NCBI GenBank assembly: GCA_963840805.1
Contig: CAWJAJ010000015.1
Location: forward strand, 62,001 to 126,000
Source of the DNA: CADEEN01 sp963840805
GTDB lineage: Bacteria > Pseudomonadota > Gammaproteobacteria > Burkholderiales > Burkholderiaceae_C
Reading direction: 5' to 3'
DNA: 64,000 nt
In this document: positions 17,360-24,951 of the stretch, piece after piece
Layout: each line of letters opens with the position of its first letter
Position numbering within the stretch: the stretch's first letter is position 1
Notes under the pieces: generated by a model
Told to the model about the DNA's origin: nothing
Databases searched by the model: none
The model's input: the letters and a program-made list of their open reading frames with translations, nothing else
Position numbers and translations under genes: made by a program

Positions 17360-18303
17360 CGCTCTATGCCGTCACATCGCAAGTGCTGGCCATCGTGGCC
17401 GCGCTGCTGCTCGCGCCGCTGCTGGCCGGCTGGGTCAACCAGTGCCGCGCTTGGCTGCAAAACCGCTCGGCGCCCAGCCTGCTGCAGCCCTATCGCTTGT
17501 TGCACAAGCTCTTCAACAAGGAGTCGGTGGTCGCCGAGCACGCCTCGCAGGTCTTCCGCTCGGCGCCCTACATCGTGTTCGGATGCATGCTGCTCGCCTG
17601 CGCGATCATCCCGACCCTGTCGACCGACCTGCCGCTGGCGCCGGCGGCCGACGCGATCGCGCTGGTCGGCCTGTTCGCGCTGGCCCGCGTCTTCATCTCG
17701 CTGGCCGCGATGGACATCGGCACCGCCTTCGGCACGCTCGGCGCGCGGCGCGAGATGCTGATCGGCTTCCTGGCCGAGCCGGCGCTGCTGATGGTGCTGT
17801 TCTCGGCCTCGCTGATTTCGCAATCCACCTCGCTGACGACGATGGTCGAGACGCTGGCCCATCGCGACCTGGCGATCTACCCCGGCCTGGCCTTCGCCGG
17901 CGTGGCCTTCACGATGGTGTCACTGGCCGAGAACGCGCGCGTACCGGTCGACAACCCGGCGACGCATCTCGAGCTGACGATGATCCACGAGGCGCTGATC
18001 CTCGAGTATTCCGGGCGCCACCTGGCGCTGCTCGAATGGGCCGCCAGCCTCAAGCTCTTCGCGTACTCGTGCATCGGCCTGGCGCTGTTCTTCCCCTGGG
18101 GCATCGCCGAGGCGGATGCCCCGCTGGAGTTGCTGTTCGCATTGCCGGTGCTGGTGCTCAAGCTGGCCATCGGCGGCATCGGCCTTGCGCTGCTCGAGAC
18201 CGCGAGCGCCAAGATGCGCATCTTCCGCGTGCCCGAGTTCCTGGCCACCGCGTTCCTGCTCGCCGTGATCGGCCTGCTGGTGCACATCCTGCTGAGCAAT
18301 TAG
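17356..18303 (+). CDS. hyfC: HyfC/NuoH-like membrane subunit of Ehr-like complex
   Basis: A 315-residue inner-membrane protein with about eight helices, homologous to NuoH/HycD, which links the membrane arm to the peripheral iron-sulfur arm. Motifs seen: QPYRLLHKLFNKE after the first helix, the NuoH-type segment ENARVPVDNPATHLELTMIHEA with its acidic residues at the quinone-chamber level, and FRVPEFLATAF near the C-terminus. The frame is intact. It is followed by an unusually long 732-bp gap of repeat sequence before the next gene. E. coli places hyfD between hyfC and hyfE; no hyfD homologue is present here. Confidence 0.9.
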   Translation: MTLYAVTSQVLAIVAALLLAPLLAGWVNQCRAWLQNRSAPSLLQPYRLLHKLFNKESVVAEHASQVFRSAPYIVFGCMLLACAIIPTLSTDLPLAPAADAIALVGLFALARVFISLAAMDIGTAFGTLGARREMLIGFLAEPALLMVLFSASLISQSTSLTTMVETLAHRDLAIYPGLAFAGVAFTMVSLAENARVPVDNPATHLELTMIHEALILEYSGRHLALLEWAASLKLFAYSCIGLALFFPWGIAEADAPLELLFALPVLVLKLAIGGIGLALLETASAKMRIFRVPEFLATAFLLAVIGLLVHILLSN

Positions 18304-18322
18304 CATGAGACGGCGTTGCCTT

Positions 18323-18608
18323 TGGTCTGCTTTCGGCCCTTTGCTGCCATTGAACTTCCGCTTTGCTGGCAATGGCGCGGCAACGGGGCAGCCGGGCCGG
18401 GCACGGCGCTTAGGTTCGGCGGTCTTCGCTGCGCTCAGACGGCCCTGCGCTGCGCGGGTCCGGGGCCCCGTCGCTCAACTCGCTACGCTCACTTCGTTCG
18501 CTGCGCTCGAACAGTCGCGACGAGTCAGAGCACGAAGCGCGCTGCGCGCGCGGGCCCCGGCCCCTGTGCTGCTCGGCGCCTCACATGCGCACCGTGCCCG
18601 GCCCGGCT
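18323..18608 (+). repeat. Dispersed repeat of about 290 bp, copy 2, inside the hyf-like operon
   Basis: Matches the reverse complement of 1398-1686 over its whole length. It begins 20 bp after the hyfC-like stop. It includes the palindromic array CTCGCTACGCTCACTTCGTTCGCTGCGCTCG (described in parts: TCGCTACGCTCAC, then TTCGTTCGCTGCGC). There is no gene inside. Its presence between two co-transcribed genes may affect RNA processing or polarity. Confidence 0.75.
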
Positions 18609-18667
18609 GCCCCGTTGCAGAACCGGTGGTGGCCTGCAGGCTATCGAACACCGATGCGGTTGCCGGC

Positions 18668-18965
18668 AAGGCGGCGGGCGGGGCCTGGGCGGGGCGAATC
18701 GGCGCCGCCGAGGAGCACAGGGCTTCTGGCCGCGCGCCTTGGCGCGCTTCGTCCTCTGACTCGTCGCGATCTGTTCGAGCGCAGCGAACGCAGCGAACGA
18801 AGCGAGTTGATGCGACGGGCCAGAAGACCGAGCACCGCAGGGACCCCGAAGCGCAGCGAAGGGCCAGCCGTCTGAGCCCCGCCCAGGCCCCGCCCGCCGC
18901 CTTGCTCGCGCCGATGCAAGCACGAGACGCATCGGACGCACGCAAACAGCCGCAATGGGCCGAGA
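18668..18965 (-). repeat. Related repeat in opposite orientation, forming a large imperfect inverted pair
   Basis: Contains the same blocks as 18323-18608 but inverted (the TCTGACTCGTCGCGA core near 18755; the CTTGCTCGCGCCGATGCAAG block near 18900, which also occurs at about 1370-1395 inverted). Its own ends, GGGGCCTGGGCGGGGC near 18680 and GCCCCGCCCAGGCCCC near 18880, are inverted repeats of each other. The rest of the 18304-19035 gap holds no gene. Confidence 0.6.
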
Positions 18966-19035
18966 GCGGACACGCCGTGTGGCCGGGATGCTCTGGGCGG
19001 CGCGAGCCTGCGCGCAGAGCGGCGGAGCAGCTGAC

Positions 19036-19695
19036 GTGACCGCGCTGTTCACGCAGTTCATCAACCTGCTCGGCGCCGGGCTGCTGCTGCTGGCCTTCGC
19101 GATGATCTCGCAGCGCCGCATCCTGTCGCTGATCCACCTCTTCACGCTGCAGGGCGCGACCCTGGTCGTGGCCACCGCGGTGGTCGGCTACGTGACGCAG
19201 CAGCCGCACCTGTACGTGTCGGCCGGCATCACGTTCGTGCTCAAGGTGGTGCTGATCCCGTGGCTGCTGCACCGCGTGATCGACCGCCTGAACGTGCGCT
19301 GGGACCTCGAGACGCTGATCAACATCCCGACCACGATGCTGATCGGCATCGGGCTGGTGATCTTCGCCTTCAACCTGGCGCTGCCGATCGCCAAGCTGTC
19401 GTCGACCATCGCCCACGGCTCGCTGGGCATCGCGCTGGCCTGCGTGCTGCTGTCCTTCCTGATGATGATCACGCGGGCCAAGGCGGTGCCGCAGGTGATC
19501 GCCTTCCTGTCGATGGAGAACGGCTTGTTCTTCGCCGCCACCTCGGCGACCTACGGCATGCCGATGGTGGTCGAGCTGGGCATCGCGCTGGACGTGCTGA
19601 TCGGCGTGCTGATCCTGGGCGTGTTCATGTTCCAGATCCGCGAGCAGTTCGACAGCCTGGACATCCGCCACCTCGAGAAACTGAAAGAGGACTAG
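19036..19695 (+). CDS. hyfE: HyfE/NuoK-like membrane subunit of Ehr-like complex
   Basis: A 219-residue protein with about six helices, starting VTALFTQFINLLGAGLLLL at GTG 19036. The upstream in-frame ATG at 18955 would read into the repeat and was not used. It is the NuoK-plus-extension type found in hydrogenase-4 complexes: VLLSFLMMITRAKAVPQVI and FLSMENGLFFAATS are the helices with the membrane Glu and Lys/Arg expected for proton transfer. It ends HLEKLKED. The 80-bp gap to hyfF is filled by a palindromic repeat. Confidence 0.88.
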   Translation: MTALFTQFINLLGAGLLLLAFAMISQRRILSLIHLFTLQGATLVVATAVVGYVTQQPHLYVSAGITFVLKVVLIPWLLHRVIDRLNVRWDLETLINIPTTMLIGIGLVIFAFNLALPIAKLSSTIAHGSLGIALACVLLSFLMMITRAKAVPQVIAFLSMENGLFFAATSATYGMPMVVELGIALDVLIGVLILGVFMFQIREQFDSLDIRHLEKLKED

Positions 19696-19775
19696 AGTGA
19701 ACCCCCAAGCTCACTTCGTTCGCTGCCCCCCGAGGGGGCGGTCAGTGCCCTTCGGGCGGCCGTGCGGGCACTGAC
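19696..19775. repeat. C-run/G-run palindromic repeat between hyfE and hyfF
   Basis: Holds TTCGTTCGCTGCCCCCCGAGGGGGC, seen as TTCGTTCGCTG then CCCCCCGAGGGGGC, and then an inverted pair CAGTGCCC...GGGCACTG. Related motifs with a C-run, a short spacer and a G-run occur at 21.25, 56.28, 58.78 and, weaker, 1.83 and 48.22 kb. This is a dispersed extragenic palindrome. Confidence 0.65.
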
Positions 19776-21230
19776 GTGGAAACGCTGCTCTTCGTGCTCG
19801 GCATCCCGCTCGCGGGCGGCGTGGTGCTGGCGCTGGTCGGCCACCGCAACGCGGCGATGGAGATCAACGTCGCCTTCAGCCTGGGCACCTTCGTCGCCGC
19901 CTGCGTGCTCACCGCGCAGGTGGTCGAGAACGGCCCGCTGTTCGCGCTGGGCCGCGAGTTCTTCATCGATGCGCTCAACGTCTTCCTGGTCACGCTGACC
20001 GCCTTCGTCGGCCTGACGACCGCGATCTTCTCGCGGCCCTACATGCGCGTCGAGCGCGACCACGGCAAGATGACGCCGCCGCGGCTGCGCCTGTACCACA
20101 GCATGTACCAGCTGTTCAGCTTCACGATGCTGCTGGCGCTGATGACCAACAACATGGGCATCCTGTGGGTGGCGATGGAGGCCGCCACGCTGACCACCGT
20201 GCTGCTGGTCAGCGTCTACCGCACGGCGGCCAGCCTCGAGGCGGCCTGGAAGTACTTCATCCTGTGCGGCGTCGGCATCGCGCAGGCGCTGTTCGGCACC
20301 GTGCTGCTGTACATGGCGGCCGAGAAGGTCATCGGCAGCGAAGGCGGCGCGCTGCTGTGGACCAACCTCGACGCGGTGAAGGGCCAGCTCGACCCGCACA
20401 TCATCACGCTGGCCTTCGTCTTCCTGTTCGTCGGCTACGGCACCAAGGTCGGGCTGGTGCCGGTGCACAACTGGCTGCCCGACGCGCATGCCGAAGGCCC
20501 GACGCCGGTCTCGGCGGTGCTGTCGGGGCTGCTGCTCAACGTCGCGCTGTACGCGATCCTGCGCTGCAAGGTGCTGACCGATGGCGCGCTGGGCAGCCCG
20601 CTGGCCGGCCGCATGATGATCGGCTTCGGCCTGATCTCGGTCGTCGCGGCGGCCTTCCTGCTGACGCGGCAGAAGGACGTCAAGCGCATGTTCGCCTACT
20701 CGTCGATCGAGCACATGGGCCTGATGACCTTCGCCTTCGGCCTCGGCGGGCCGATCGCCAATTTCGCCGGCCTGCTGCACATGACGGTGCACTCGCTGAT
20801 CAAGTCGGCGATCTTCTTCGCCGTCGGCCACGCGGCGCAGAAGGCCGGCACCCAGGTGATGGACGACATCCGCGGCCTGATCAAGGTCAGCCCGACCGTG
20901 GCCTGGGGCCTGATGCTGGGCTCGCTGGCGATCCTGGGCATGCCGCCGTTCGGCGTCTTCGCCAGCGAGTTCCTGATCATCACCACCGCGATGCGCGAGC
21001 AGCCCTGGGCCACGCCGTTCCTGCTGGTGGCGCTGGGCGTCGCCTTCGCGTCGGTGTTTGCCCGCGTGCAGCCGATGGTCTTCGGCGACACCACTCTCAA
21101 GCCGCTGGCGCACCCGCCGGCGCTGATCCCGGTCTTCGTGCACCTGGCGATCGGCCTGATGCTGGGCCTGTACATCCCGCCGTACCTGGATGCCTGGTAC
21201 CGCGAGGCGGCGCGGATGATCGGTGGCTAG
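19776..21230 (+). CDS. hyfF: HyfF/NuoM-N-like proton-pumping membrane subunit of Ehr-like complex
   Basis: A 484-residue antiporter-like protein starting METLLFVLGIPLAGGVVLA (GTG start in TGACGTGG). Conserved features: WVAMEAATLTTVLLVSVYR with the TM5 Glu, KVGLVPVHNWLPDAHAEG followed by PTPVSAVLSGLLLNVA, and HSLIKSAIFFAVGHAAQ with the lysine helix. It is the second ion-translocating module and completes the membrane arm with B, C and E. The frame is intact. It is followed by a repeat leading into the large-subunit gene. Confidence 0.9.
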   Translation: METLLFVLGIPLAGGVVLALVGHRNAAMEINVAFSLGTFVAACVLTAQVVENGPLFALGREFFIDALNVFLVTLTAFVGLTTAIFSRPYMRVERDHGKMTPPRLRLYHSMYQLFSFTMLLALMTNNMGILWVAMEAATLTTVLLVSVYRTAASLEAAWKYFILCGVGIAQALFGTVLLYMAAEKVIGSEGGALLWTNLDAVKGQLDPHIITLAFVFLFVGYGTKVGLVPVHNWLPDAHAEGPTPVSAVLSGLLLNVALYAILRCKVLTDGALGSPLAGRMMIGFGLISVVAAAFLLTRQKDVKRMFAYSSIEHMGLMTFAFGLGGPIANFAGLLHMTVHSLIKSAIFFAVGHAAQKAGTQVMDDIRGLIKVSPTVAWGLMLGSLAILGMPPFGVFASEFLIITTAMREQPWATPFLLVALGVAFASVFARVQPMVFGDTTLKPLAHPPALIPVFVHLAIGLMLGLYIPPYLDAWYREAARMIGG

Positions 21231-21374
21231 CATGAACCACCCCCGAAGCGGCTTCGCCGCTCCCCCTCAAGGGGGCAACGCCAGCGGACCGGCAAAGCCG
21301 GATCCGCGGTGTTTGCTTGGCAAGACTTCGGTTCACGCGTCGCGGGTGGCGATTCGGCGCCATGGAAGACTGCG
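21231..21374 (+). repeat. Intra-operon repeat upstream of the large-subunit gene (same element as 58680-58817)
   Basis: Read on the plus strand it matches the minus strand of 58680-58817: GAACCACCCCCG, CTTCG, CTCCCCCTC-AGGGGGC, CCAGCGGACCGGC, AAGCCGGATCCGCGG, and at the end TTCGGCGCCATG-AAGACTG three bases before the start ATG of the downstream gene. In both places it fills the gap between two co-directional genes of one operon and supplies the sequence just upstream of the start codon. Confidence 0.7.
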
Positions 21375-22932
21375 ATGAAGCTATCCGGCCTGGACCTCTC
21401 GTTCGAGCGCTTGCCGGCACCGCTGCCGATCTGGCATGCCCAGGTCGACACGCGACGAATGGCTCGTCGCGGCCCGTGCGGTGGCGGACGCCGGCGGGCG
21501 CCTGGTCTCGACCTGGGGCACGGACCATCGCGATCGCGGCGCCGGCTTCGCCGCCTGTGCGGCCTACGCCCTGCACGATGGGCTGGCCTGGCTCGAGCTG
21601 CCGCTTGCCCGAGCGCTGCACCGGCCTGCCCCGACCTCGCCGCGATCTTTCCCGCCGCCGGCCGCATGCAGCGCGCGACGACGGACCTGCTGGGCATCGC
21701 CGCCGAGGCGCAGCCGACACCCGCCCCTGGCTCGATCACGGGCTCTGGCCGCCGCAGGCCGCCCGCTGCGCCACGACGCCGCCGCGACGCCGCCACTGCC
21801 GCCGGCGGTGCTGCCGTCCAACTACCCCTTCGTTCGCGTCGAGGGCGACGGCGTGCACGAGATCGCGGTCGGCCCGGTGCACGCCGGCATCATCGAGCCG
21901 GGGCACTTCCGCTTCTCGGTCGTCGGCGAGAAGGTGCTGCGGCTCGAGCAGCACCTGGGCTACACGCACAAGGGCATCGACCGCCGCTTCACGCAACTGC
22001 CGCCGCTCGACGCGCACCGCCTGGCCGGCCGGGTCTCGGGCGACTCGACGGTGGCCTGCGCCTGGGCCTACTGCATGGCGCTCGAATCGGCCGCCGGCTG
22101 TGTCGATCCCGATGCGGGCGCAGTGGCTGCGCGCGCTGATGCTCGAGCGCGAACGGGTCGCCAATCACCTCGGCGACCTCGGCGCGCTCGGCAACGATGC
22201 CGCGCTGGGCTTCGGGCTGGCCCAGTTCTCGCGCCTGCGCGAAGACTGGCAGCGCCTGTCGCTGCAGGCCTTCGGCCACCGCTTCATGATGGACTGCGTG
22301 GTCCCCGGCGGCGTCGAGCGCCGACCCCGACGGGCCCATGCTCGATCGCCTGCGCCGGCAATGCGATGCGATCGAGCGCGAGTTGCTCGCGCTGCGCGAG
22401 GTCTATGACGAACACGCCGGGCTGCAGGACCGCTTCATCGCCACCGGCCGCGTCAGCCCGCAACTCGCCGCGCAACTGGGCCTGACGGGCCTGGCCGGCC
22501 GCGCCAGCGGCCAGAGCGCCGACCTGCGCTGCGACCACGATTGGCCGCCCTACGATCAGCTCGAGGTCGCGATGGCCACCCATCGCGACGGTGACGTGGC
22601 CGCCCGCGTGACGCTGCGCTTCGACGAGGCGCTGGAGTCGCTGCGCTTGATCCGCGCGATCTGCGCCGGCCTGCCGGCTGGCGCGGTGCGTGCGGACGTG
22701 GTGCTGCCAGCAGCGCGACGCGATCGGTGCCGGCTGGGTCGAGGGCTGGCGCGGCGAGGTCTTCGTGGCCCTCGAACTCGGCGCCGACGGCCGCATCCGG
22801 CGCTGCCATTGCCACGATCCGTCGTGGCACAACTGGCCGGTGCTCGAACATGCCGTGATCGGCAACATCGTCCCGGACTTCCCGCTCATCAACAAGAGCT
22901 TCAATCTCAGCTACGCCGGACACGACCGCTGA
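21375..22932 (+). CDS. HyfG/NuoC-D-like large subunit without NiFe ligands (Ehr type), multiply frameshifted
   Basis: A fused NuoC-like plus NuoD/HycE-like subunit of about 518 residues. The NuoC part has DEWLVAARAVADAGGRLVST and TWGTDHR. The NuoD part has EQHLGYTHKGIDRRFTQL near 193, then RVSGDSTVACAWAYC where NiFe hydrogenases have RVCGxC, and ends DPSWHNWPVLEHAVIGNIV where hydrogenases have a DPCxxC motif. Both pairs of NiFe-binding cysteines are therefore missing. It cannot be a hydrogenase but resembles the 'energy-converting hydrogenase related' group. About eight +1 shifts occur; those I resolved are cured by deleting one base of a run (for example CCC to CC near 22109). The stop overlaps hyfI (TGATG). 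Confidence 0.85.
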
Positions 22933-23450
22933 TGTGGCAACTCCTCAAGCAGATCGCCCGCACCGGCATCGTCACCGAGCCGGCGCCGACGGACAGCGAC
23001 GCGCTGCGCGTGGCGGCCGATCGCATCCAGCGCGAGCTCCTCGACATCCTCGGCCAGGCGCTCGCCATCCGCCAGGTCGATGCGGGTTCGTGCAACGGCT
23101 GCGAGCTCGAGATCCACGCCCTCAACAACCCCTACTACAACCTCGAGGGCCTGGGCATCAGGTTCGTCGCCAGCCCGCGCCACGCCGATCTGCTGCTCGT
23201 CACCGGCCCGGTGTCGCGCCACATGGCCGAGGCGCTGCGCCGCACCCATGACGCCACGCCCGAGCCGCGCCTGGTGGTCGCTGTCGGCGAGTGCGGCTGC
23301 AACGGTGGGATCTTCGGCGAGAGCTACGCGAGCTGCGGCCGGGTGGCCAACGTGATCCCGGTCGACGTCGAGGTGCCGGGTTGCCCGCCGCCGCCGCTCG
23401 AGATCCTGCGCGGCATCCTGACGGCCGTGCGCCGCTGCCGCGAACGCTGA
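22932..23450 (+). CDS. hyfI: HyfI/NuoB-like iron-sulfur subunit of Ehr-like complex
   Basis: A 172-residue NuoB/HycG-type small subunit. It keeps the cysteines for the proximal 4Fe-4S (N2-type) cluster: Cys54-x2-Cys57 in AGSCNGCELEIHAL, Cys121 or 123 in GECGCNGGIFGE, and Cys151 in VPGCPPPPLEIL. It would sit between the large subunit and the membrane arm. This cluster is intact while the partner subunit has lost its NiFe site, and no HyfA/HyfH/NuoI-type ferredoxin subunit is encoded nearby. The electron donor or acceptor is therefore unknown. It is the last gene of the operon and its frame is intact. Confidence 0.92.
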   Translation: MWQLLKQIARTGIVTEPAPTDSDALRVAADRIQRELLDILGQALAIRQVDAGSCNGCELEIHALNNPYYNLEGLGIRFVASPRHADLLLVTGPVSRHMAEALRRTHDATPEPRLVVAVGECGCNGGIFGESYASCGRVANVIPVDVEVPGCPPPPLEILRGILTAVRRCRER

Positions 23451-23768
23451 GGCGATTCGGTCACCCACCCGCAGCTGCGCCTGTCGTCTCGCGTTGCGGG
23501 CGGCGCGAGTTGGTTCGACCAGGGGGCGCAGGCGGCACTCGACAGCGTGCCGTGACAGTCTCGTTTCAGCCATGAGCGGTCGGCCACTGCCGGCATCTTC
23601 AGGGTGAGCTGAAGATCAGCGCCGCCTTCCTGGAGCAACCGGTGATCGAGCCGATCGGCAGGGACTTGGCGCTGGCCGGCGCCGGGCGAAAGACCCCCCG
23701 GGCGCACGGGTCCGAGCATGCTCTCTACACTTGGCGTGCCCACCCCCCCATCGACACTGGAGACTCCG
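23451..23768. other. Spacer of 318 bp without a gene
   Basis: Separates the Ehr-like operon from the isochorismatase-like gene. No family resemblance in any frame. A GGAG ribosome site at about 23759-23762 belongs to the downstream gene. No clear terminator with a T tract is seen. Confidence 0.5.
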
Positions 23769-24431
23769 ATGCACGACCCCATCGCCGGCTCAACCCGCGC
23801 CGCATCCCCTGCGCTTGCGCGCCTGGCCGTCACCCTCGGCCTGGCCGCGCTGGGAACCGCCGCTCAGGCCAACACACCGACCATCGTCGACGAATGGGCC
23901 AGCATCAAGGCGCCCGCGGCGCCGGAGTTGAAGTCGGCAACGCTGGACCCGAAGACGACGGCCCTGCTGGTGCTCGATTTCGTCAACCCCAACTGCACCT
24001 CGCGTCCGCGCTGCATGGCCACATTGCCGGCGATGAAGAAGCTGCTGGCCGAGGCGCGCGCCAAGGGCATGCTGGTGGTATTCGCCACAGGGCCGACGGG
24101 CAAGCGTGCCGACATCCTGACCGACGTGGCGCCCCTGGAGTCCGAGACCATCGTCTCCACCGGCGTGGACAAGTTCGCGAACACCGAGCTCGAGAAGCTG
24201 CTCAAGGCCGCCGGCACGCAGACCGTGATCGCCACCGGCACCGCGGCGCACGGCGCGGTGCTCTACACGGCCAGCGCCGCTTCGCTGCGCGGGCTGAAGG
24301 TGTTATTGCCAGTGGACGGCATGTCGGCCGATACCGCTTACACCGAACAGTTTGTCGCGGTGCACATGACCACCGCGCCGCTGGTGTCGCGCAATGTCAC
24401 GCTGACCAAGCTCGACTTGATCAGGTTCTGA
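23769..24431 (+). CDS. Exported isochorismatase-family protein lacking the catalytic cysteine
   Basis: A 220-residue protein with a signal peptide (LARLAVTLGLAALGTAAQA, cleavage before NTPTIVDEW) followed by a cysteine-hydrolase fold: the aspartate motif LLVLDFVNPNC near 68, a middle Thr/Lys region (VVFATGPTGKRADILTD), and IATGTAAHGAVLYTASA where the family normally has its catalytic Cys in a G-x-x-x-x-x-C context. Here that place is Ala-His-Gly-Ala, so ordinary amide hydrolysis is doubtful. The ATG at 23769 has a GGAG site; an upstream in-frame ATG at 23718 would destroy the signal peptide. It would act in the periplasm. It stands alone between two spacers. Confidence 0.8.
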   Translation: MHDPIAGSTRAASPALARLAVTLGLAALGTAAQANTPTIVDEWASIKAPAAPELKSATLDPKTTALLVLDFVNPNCTSRPRCMATLPAMKKLLAEARAKGMLVVFATGPTGKRADILTDVAPLESETIVSTGVDKFANTELEKLLKAAGTQTVIATGTAAHGAVLYTASAASLRGLKVLLPVDGMSADTAYTEQFVAVHMTTAPLVSRNVTLTKLDLIRF

Positions 24432-24951
24432 GCCGCCGCCGGGCGGCGCGCCAGCGCCGGCGCGGCGCAGCAGGCGGCGAAAGCGCCCGCATTCCAGATG
24501 GCCGGGGCACGCGGCACACGGCGGGGATAGTGCTTCCAAGAGCATGACTTCCGTGACCACGGGGTAGTCGGGCCGGTCAGTCTTGGCCCGGGCTTCGGTT
24601 CTTGTGGCCGACTGTGGCCGCCGAGCGGCGCTGAGTACCGCGTGCATCTCGGCCTCTTCGGTGCTGTGGACCTCCACCCCGAGCTGGGACACGACCAGTG
24701 GACGCAACTCCGTGCCGGGGCATAGGAGTGCCAAACACCCCCGATGTGCCCGCCCCTCGGCCGTTCGTCAGGCGTGCCGCGCGACGGGCAGCTTTCGCTC
24801 GACCAATTCAGGGCATTGAATGTCAGACGAGGGTCGGAAGTCGCCGCTTGGGCGCGGCCCGCCACGGACTGCGCCCGCGGGGACGCGGGCATACTCGCGC
24901 GCACCTTTGACGCGCCGCCGGCCCTGGCGCGGCGCCGCACCGGCACCCCGC
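24432..24951. other. Spacer of about 520 bp; one weak minus-strand open frame
   Basis: A minus-strand frame starting near 24734 (MALLCPGTELRPLVVSQL) contains two close cysteine pairs (CAACPGHLEC) near 24500, but it runs into the 3' end of the upstream gene on the other strand and has no recognisable family. I do not call it a gene. The plus-strand open frames leading into the transporter are extensions of its start. Confidence 0.4.

Noticed and set aside
19692..21233. A 513-codon minus-strand open frame opposite the hyfF-like gene
   Set aside because: Same low-complexity mirror effect; it covers the intact antiporter-like gene.
15353..23450. Annotation of the operon as an active hydrogenase-4 or formate hydrogenlyase
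   Set aside because: Both NiFe-binding cysteine pairs are missing in the large subunit and no NiFe maturation (hyp) genes or HyfA/HyfH genes are present.
24303..24734. Minus-strand open frame with cysteine pairs in the spacer before the SulP gene
   Set aside because: Runs into the 3' end of the isochorismatase-like gene on the other strand, has no ribosome site and no known family.
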